From: Bdellovibrio sp. | Lineage (GTDB): Bacteria; Bdellovibrionota; Bdellovibrionia; Bdellovibrionales; Bdellovibrionaceae | Direction of reading: 5' to 3' | Assembly: GCA_003176075.1 (NCBI GenBank) | Contig: PSRN01000278.1 | Span: 1-8,511, forward strand | Length of the DNA stretch: 8,511 bases | In this document: positions 5,348 to 8,511 of the stretch, piece after piece | Layout of the letters: every line of letters begins with the position of its first letter | Numbering within the stretch: the stretch's first letter is position 1 | The notes under the pieces: model-generated | What the model was told of the DNA's origin: nothing | The model's input: only the letters and a program-made list of their open reading frames with translations | Databases searched by the model: none | Made by a program: the position numbers and the translations under genes

Positions 5348-5850
5348 TATTTTTCCTTTTCAAACGCCTTCACGATGTCATCGGTCAAATCGTTCTCTTT
5401 GCGGGCGAACAAAACATTTTGCGCCTGTTTTTCGATGACAAAGGTAAACCCTTTCTCGTTGGCGACCTTTTCAATGACCTTTTTCATTTTTTCGAAAATG
5501 GGCTCCAACACTTCTTTTTCTTTCTTCTGCAGCTCCACTTGATTGTCATTGACCACCTTCTGGAACTTCATCATCTCATCGTTGAGTTCCATATTTTTTC
5601 GATTCAGCACCTCTTCCGAAAGAACGGACTTCTTTTTTTCCAGGTCCTGGCCCATTTTTTCAATGTCGGCTTTTTTCTTGTCGAGTGATTCCTTGCGTTT
5701 CTTAAACTCGGCGTCCATGACCTCCTTGGCCTTCTTGCCCGCGGTCGTCGCTGGAACGGCCTTCTGCAAATCGATATAGCCGATTTTGTCCGGTTGGCTT
5801 GCCAAGCCAGCCAATGAAAGAATCGGCAACAGGACTATTTTTGCAATCAT
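5347..5850 (-). CDS. skp: OmpH/Skp-family periplasmic chaperone
   Basis: Skp/OmpH forms a trimeric jellyfish-shaped chaperone that holds unfolded outer-membrane proteins in the periplasm and hands them to the Bam complex. The 167 residues start with a signal peptide (MIAKIVLLPILSLAGLAS, cleavage near 17-19). The family strand KIGYIDLQKAV (22-32) follows, then a long Lys/Glu-rich coiled coil (about 38-130) forming the tentacles, and a closing strand and helix (GFTFVIEKQAQNVLFARKENDLT). The length is typical (E. coli Skp has 161). AAGGAGGA (5857-5864) lies six bases before the ATG, and only 15 bases separate it from the bamA stop. The neighbours bamA and lpxA match the classic gene order, which supports the call. 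Sequence conservation in this family is low, so the evidence is architecture plus context. Confidence 0.92.
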   Translation of the reverse strand: MIAKIVLLPILSLAGLASQPDKIGYIDLQKAVPATTAGKKAKEVMDAEFKKRKESLDKKKADIEKMGQDLEKKKSVLSEEVLNRKNMELNDEMMKFQKVVNDNQVELQKKEKEVLEPIFEKMKKVIEKVANEKGFTFVIEKQAQNVLFARKENDLTDDIVKAFEKEK

Positions 5851-5865
5851 ACCAAATCCTCCTTC

Positions 5866-8475
5866 TTAAAATGGATTTCCAATTGAAAACTCAAACACCG
5901 CGGGACGGGGGGAAAGATCGGTCGGTCGCAAGGGAAAGCCCCACTCAAACCGCAGGGGGCCGATGGGTGAGATCCAACGAAAGCCAAAACCGATGTCGGA
6001 ATAAAACGCATCCGAGGTGATCACGTCTTCCGCCTCGCCCACATCGTAAAACAAGACGCCCTTGATACCCGCTTCGGCAATCAGCGGAAATTCAAATTCC
6101 GTTTGATAGAGTACTTGCTGCCGGCCGCCGTAAGAGAGATAGGCGAGCCGAGTCGCATCGTCGTAGGACTTTCCTTGTGCCCGCCAGTAGTCATAAGTAA
6201 AGCTTGAGTACTGGGTCCGGCCAATGCGGAACCAGTCATAACCCCGCAAGCTGTAAGGTCCCCCCAGAAGGAACAATTCATTGAACGGGGGATCAGTGGA
6301 ATTGTGAGAAGTGATAAACGAATATGAAAGATTATTTCGCCACACCAATTCCCAAAATAGTTTACTGAAGTAACGGGCCGTGGTGACACCTTTGGTGTAT
6401 TGAATGTCACCGCCAATGCCGGCGTATTCCAGCGAGGCTGAAGCGTAAAATCCCTTGCTCGTATTGATGCGGTCGTTACGGCGGTCGTACTCCAGAATTC
6501 CAGTGATTGAACTGGTAATTCCAGAAATCGAACTCAATGGAAAAAGAGTGGGGTCGGTGATCAAAACGCCATTCAAATCCGAAATCGTGCTGAAATCAGC
6601 CCGGTCCAACCGGTAACGAACGGTTCCGAAAAGGTATTCGCCCAGCGGATGGCCGAAGCGGAAGGCGCCACCGAGCTTGTTTTCGATGTAATAGTTTCGA
6701 TTGGTCTGTGATTTGTAGGCATCAAAACCCAGCGTCCACTCGGTATCCATGAAATAAGAATCAGTGAAATTCAAATTGTAAAGGGAGGCAATGTTCGAAA
6801 TGTTCACGCCCGCGCTGAGCTTTTGCCCCTTGCCAAGAAAGTTGGCCTGATTGATCTGCCCGGTGAGAGTGAAAGCGGTGGCGCTGCCATAACCCGCCCC
6901 CAACTGGATGCTGCCGGTGTTTCGTTCCTTCACTGAAATGTCGATGTTCAATAGATCGGGGTGTTCGGGGGGCGTCGATGTCTTGAAATTCACGTCTTCA
7001 AAAAATCCCAGCCGCTGCACGTTCTCCTGGGATTCCCGTTTTCGCGTTTCATTGTAAAGCTCGCCCTCGCGAATTTTGAGCTCTCGCCGAACCACCTTGT
7101 CCCGCGTTTTTGAGTTTCCGATCACGTTGAACTCGCCGAAATAAACTTTGTTGCCCTTGTCGAATTCAAAGGTCACGTCCATTTTGCGTTCTTTTTCATT
7201 GACATGGTTGCGCGGAATGACGTTGGCAAAAGCGTAGCCGAGGTCCCCGTACTTCGCCTGCAAAATCGAAAGATCCTTTTGCAAGACCTCCCAAGAAAAA
7301 ACCTCGCGCTTGTTGATTTCAATCGCGTCGGCCAGCTCCTGGCGAGGGAACAGAAGGTCGCCAGAGAAATCAATTTCCCCGACGTAATACTGTTCGCCCT
7401 CCTCGACCCGGATGGTGATGTAGATGCTTTTCTTGTCGGGCGTCACATAGACCTGCGGCCGGTCAATCTTCACTTGAATATAACCTTCGTTAAAATAAAG
7501 TATCCGCAGAATCTGCATGTCGCGGTCAAAGGCGTCTTGTTTATAGGACCCTGAACCACTCATAAAGGAAAAGAACCCTCCTTCGGTGGTGGCCAGGCGG
7601 CCTTTCAAATAACCGTCCTTTAATTTGTGGTTCCCCAAAATTGTGATCTTCTTCACTTTGACCTTCTCGTTTTCAGTGATTTTGAAGGTCAGCTTCACTG
7701 TTTCCCCGGCTTTGATATCTTGGACAATCGGCTCGGCTTTGGCCAGGAAATAACCTTTGTCCTCATAAAGCTTTTGGATCTTTTCCACCGCATCGCGAAC
7801 CTTGGTCATATTGAGAATCTCAAAACTCTTGAGACCGGCGGCGTCTTTCAACTCGTCGGCTTTGACTTCGCTGTTGCCATCAAAAATGACCTCCGCGACG
7901 GAAGGTTTTTCCACAACCTGCACCAAGAGGGTGGGCGCGTCAGCTGGCCCTTCCTTATAAACTTGAATGTCATAAAAATATCCCGTCTTGAACAGGGACT
8001 GAATGTCTTCCCTCACCTGCGCTGGATCGAGCAGCCTTCCCGCCTGGAGTTTCATGTGAGCAAGAATCGCATCCAGCTCGATCTTTCGGTTCCCTTCCAC
8101 GACGACTTTCGCGATCGTCGGAAAAGAGGCGGGAGGGTCAGGCTGCCCCGAAGGCTCACCCGAGGACAACGAACGAGGCTTGTTACCCGTGGCGGCTTTG
8201 CCGCCCACGCTTTTTTTATTTTTACTGAGCGTGGCCACTTTCTTTTTGCCTTGGGCGGGGGCCGGCGACTGGGAGCTTTCCTCCGTTTCGCCGGGGAGAT
8301 TTGAATCGACCGGAGGGGCCGCCTTCACCGCGAGGCCCGAAAGAAGGAACAAGGTTAGGGCCCGTCCAATAATACGTTTTCCTTTTTGGCGCAGCGTATT
8401 TTGGGACAGATCGAGGCGCGACGACGAAAGTTTAGCAGGGCTAAATTGAGGAGGAGCAACGAAGAGCTGTCGCAA
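5866..8475 (-). CDS. bamA: Outer membrane protein assembly factor BamA (Omp85)
   Basis: BamA is the central beta-barrel of the Bam complex, which folds and inserts outer-membrane proteins. Counting from the TTG at 8475 (869 residues), a signal sequence lies near 33-52 (KRIIGRALTLFLLSGLAVKA). A Pro/Lys/Ser-rich linker (53-117) follows, then five POTRA domains (about 118-191, 192-268, 271-359, 362-438, 443-518) and a barrel from about 519. LRGY (743-746) is the conserved loop-6 motif (usually VRGF/Y) and the protein ends in the aromatic NPF expected of a barrel. The linker before POTRA1 is unusual and contains the repeat-encoded SVGGKAATG. The true start is unclear. The frame stays open to the window edge, and no ATG or GTG lies between 8511 and the signal sequence. 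TTG 8475 has no Shine-Dalgarno sequence, while AAAGGA lies six bases before an ATT at 8373. The gene could extend past the edge. Confidence 0.95.
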   Translation of the reverse strand: MRQLFVAPPQFSPAKLSSSRLDLSQNTLRQKGKRIIGRALTLFLLSGLAVKAAPPVDSNLPGETEESSQSPAPAQGKKKVATLSKNKKSVGGKAATGNKPRSLSSGEPSGQPDPPASFPTIAKVVVEGNRKIELDAILAHMKLQAGRLLDPAQVREDIQSLFKTGYFYDIQVYKEGPADAPTLLVQVVEKPSVAEVIFDGNSEVKADELKDAAGLKSFEILNMTKVRDAVEKIQKLYEDKGYFLAKAEPIVQDIKAGETVKLTFKITENEKVKVKKITILGNHKLKDGYLKGRLATTEGGFFSFMSGSGSYKQDAFDRDMQILRILYFNEGYIQVKIDRPQVYVTPDKKSIYITIRVEEGEQYYVGEIDFSGDLLFPRQELADAIEINKREVFSWEVLQKDLSILQAKYGDLGYAFANVIPRNHVNEKERKMDVTFEFDKGNKVYFGEFNVIGNSKTRDKVVRRELKIREGELYNETRKRESQENVQRLGFFEDVNFKTSTPPEHPDLLNIDISVKERNTGSIQLGAGYGSATAFTLTGQINQANFLGKGQKLSAGVNISNIASLYNLNFTDSYFMDTEWTLGFDAYKSQTNRNYYIENKLGGAFRFGHPLGEYLFGTVRYRLDRADFSTISDLNGVLITDPTLFPLSSISGITSSITGILEYDRRNDRINTSKGFYASASLEYAGIGGDIQYTKGVTTARYFSKLFWELVWRNNLSYSFITSHNSTDPPFNELFLLGGPYSLRGYDWFRIGRTQYSSFTYDYWRAQGKSYDDATRLAYLSYGGRQQVLYQTEFEFPLIAEAGIKGVLFYDVGEAEDVITSDAFYSDIGFGFRWISPIGPLRFEWGFPLRPTDLSPRPAVFEFSIGNPF
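8186..8212 (-). repeat. Palindromic repeat copy C, inside the bamA linker
   Basis: This copy matches copy B at 26 of 27 bases. It lies in frame in bamA and encodes SVGGKAATG at about residues 89-97, within the linker between signal peptide and POTRA1. Being in frame and in a flexible region, it should be tolerated by the protein. Confidence 0.85.
8363..8390. repeat. Left arm of imperfect inverted repeat in bamA 5' region
   Basis: This arm matches the reverse complement of 8484-8511 at 25 of 28 positions, including an unbroken 12-base run (cgtccaataata). It covers the start of the BamA signal sequence (KGKRIIGR) and the AAAGGA that could serve as its ribosome binding site. Confidence 0.75.
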
Positions 8476-8483
8476 AAGACCAA

Positions 8484-8511
8484 GCCAAGAAAGAAAACTT
8501 ATTATTGGACG
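8484..8511. repeat. Right arm of imperfect inverted repeat, ending at window edge
   Basis: This arm is the partner of 8363-8390, with about 93 bases between the arms. It stops exactly at the last base, so it may continue outside. It could be a real repeat or a fold-back artefact at a sequence end. Confidence 0.7.

Noticed and set aside
4871..5542. A 223-codon plus-strand frame
   Set aside because: It spans lpxA and ompH on the opposite strand and has no family features.
7627..8304. A 225-codon plus-strand frame
   Set aside because: It is a shadow of bamA; the minus strand encodes POTRA domains.
8363..8511. Terminal inverted repeats of an insertion sequence
   Set aside because: The arms enclose only about 93 bases, with no transposase and no target duplication visible.
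1..8511. CRISPR array, tRNA, rRNA or riboswitch
   Set aside because: I saw no regularly spaced repeats and no tRNA or rRNA signatures; coding sequence fills nearly all the window.

Overview
The window carries one tightly packed minus-strand operon for building the Gram-negative outer membrane. Transcription runs from the right edge to the left: bamA, ompH/skp, lpxA, a Gfo/Idh/MocA dehydrogenase, lpxB, lpxK, an LpxL/HtrB acyltransferase, and a lipoprotein gene cut by the left edge. The organism is therefore an LPS-making diderm. The dehydrogenase between lpxA and lpxB, the AEASSG variant of the LpxB N-terminal motif and the unusual LpxA active-site residues lead me to suspect a Bdellovibrionota or other former deltaproteobacterial lineage. 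That placement is inference, since no rRNA or other marker is present.

Layout (all minus strand). Positions 5866-8475 hold BamA, the beta-barrel assembly translocase. 5347-5850 is a Skp/OmpH periplasmic chaperone. 4565-5347 is LpxA (first step of lipid A synthesis), joined to ompH by a TAATG stop/start. 3580-4542 is the Gfo/Idh/MocA dehydrogenase. 2412-3560 is LpxB (disaccharide synthase), 1390-2415 LpxK (4'-kinase) and 540-1403 the late acyltransferase. About 100 bases then carry a palindromic repeat and a 12-bp tandem duplication, followed by the lipoprotein gene (439 leftwards). Most junctions are ATGA or TAATG overlaps, so translation is probably coupled. The lpxD and fabZ genes often found between ompH and lpxA are absent, as are msbA and waaA.

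How the genes work together: LpxA, LpxB, LpxK and the acyltransferase make lipid A, while Skp and BamA deliver and fold outer-membrane proteins. The dehydrogenase sits where gnnA lies in Acidithiobacillus and may oxidise UDP-GlcNAc on the way to a 2,3-diamino sugar, in which case LpxA would form an amide rather than an ester.

The most unusual features are not genes. (1) A 27-bp palindromic repeat occurs three times; in the two genes it is read as SVGGK(AAT). (2) The lpxB start is duplicated, giving an 8-codon mini-cistron with ATGA junctions on both sides. (3) Several 12-bp tandem repeats add tetrapeptides to LpxK and to the lipoprotein. (4) A 28-base imperfect inverted repeat ends exactly at the right edge, next to a bamA gene with no convincing start codon.
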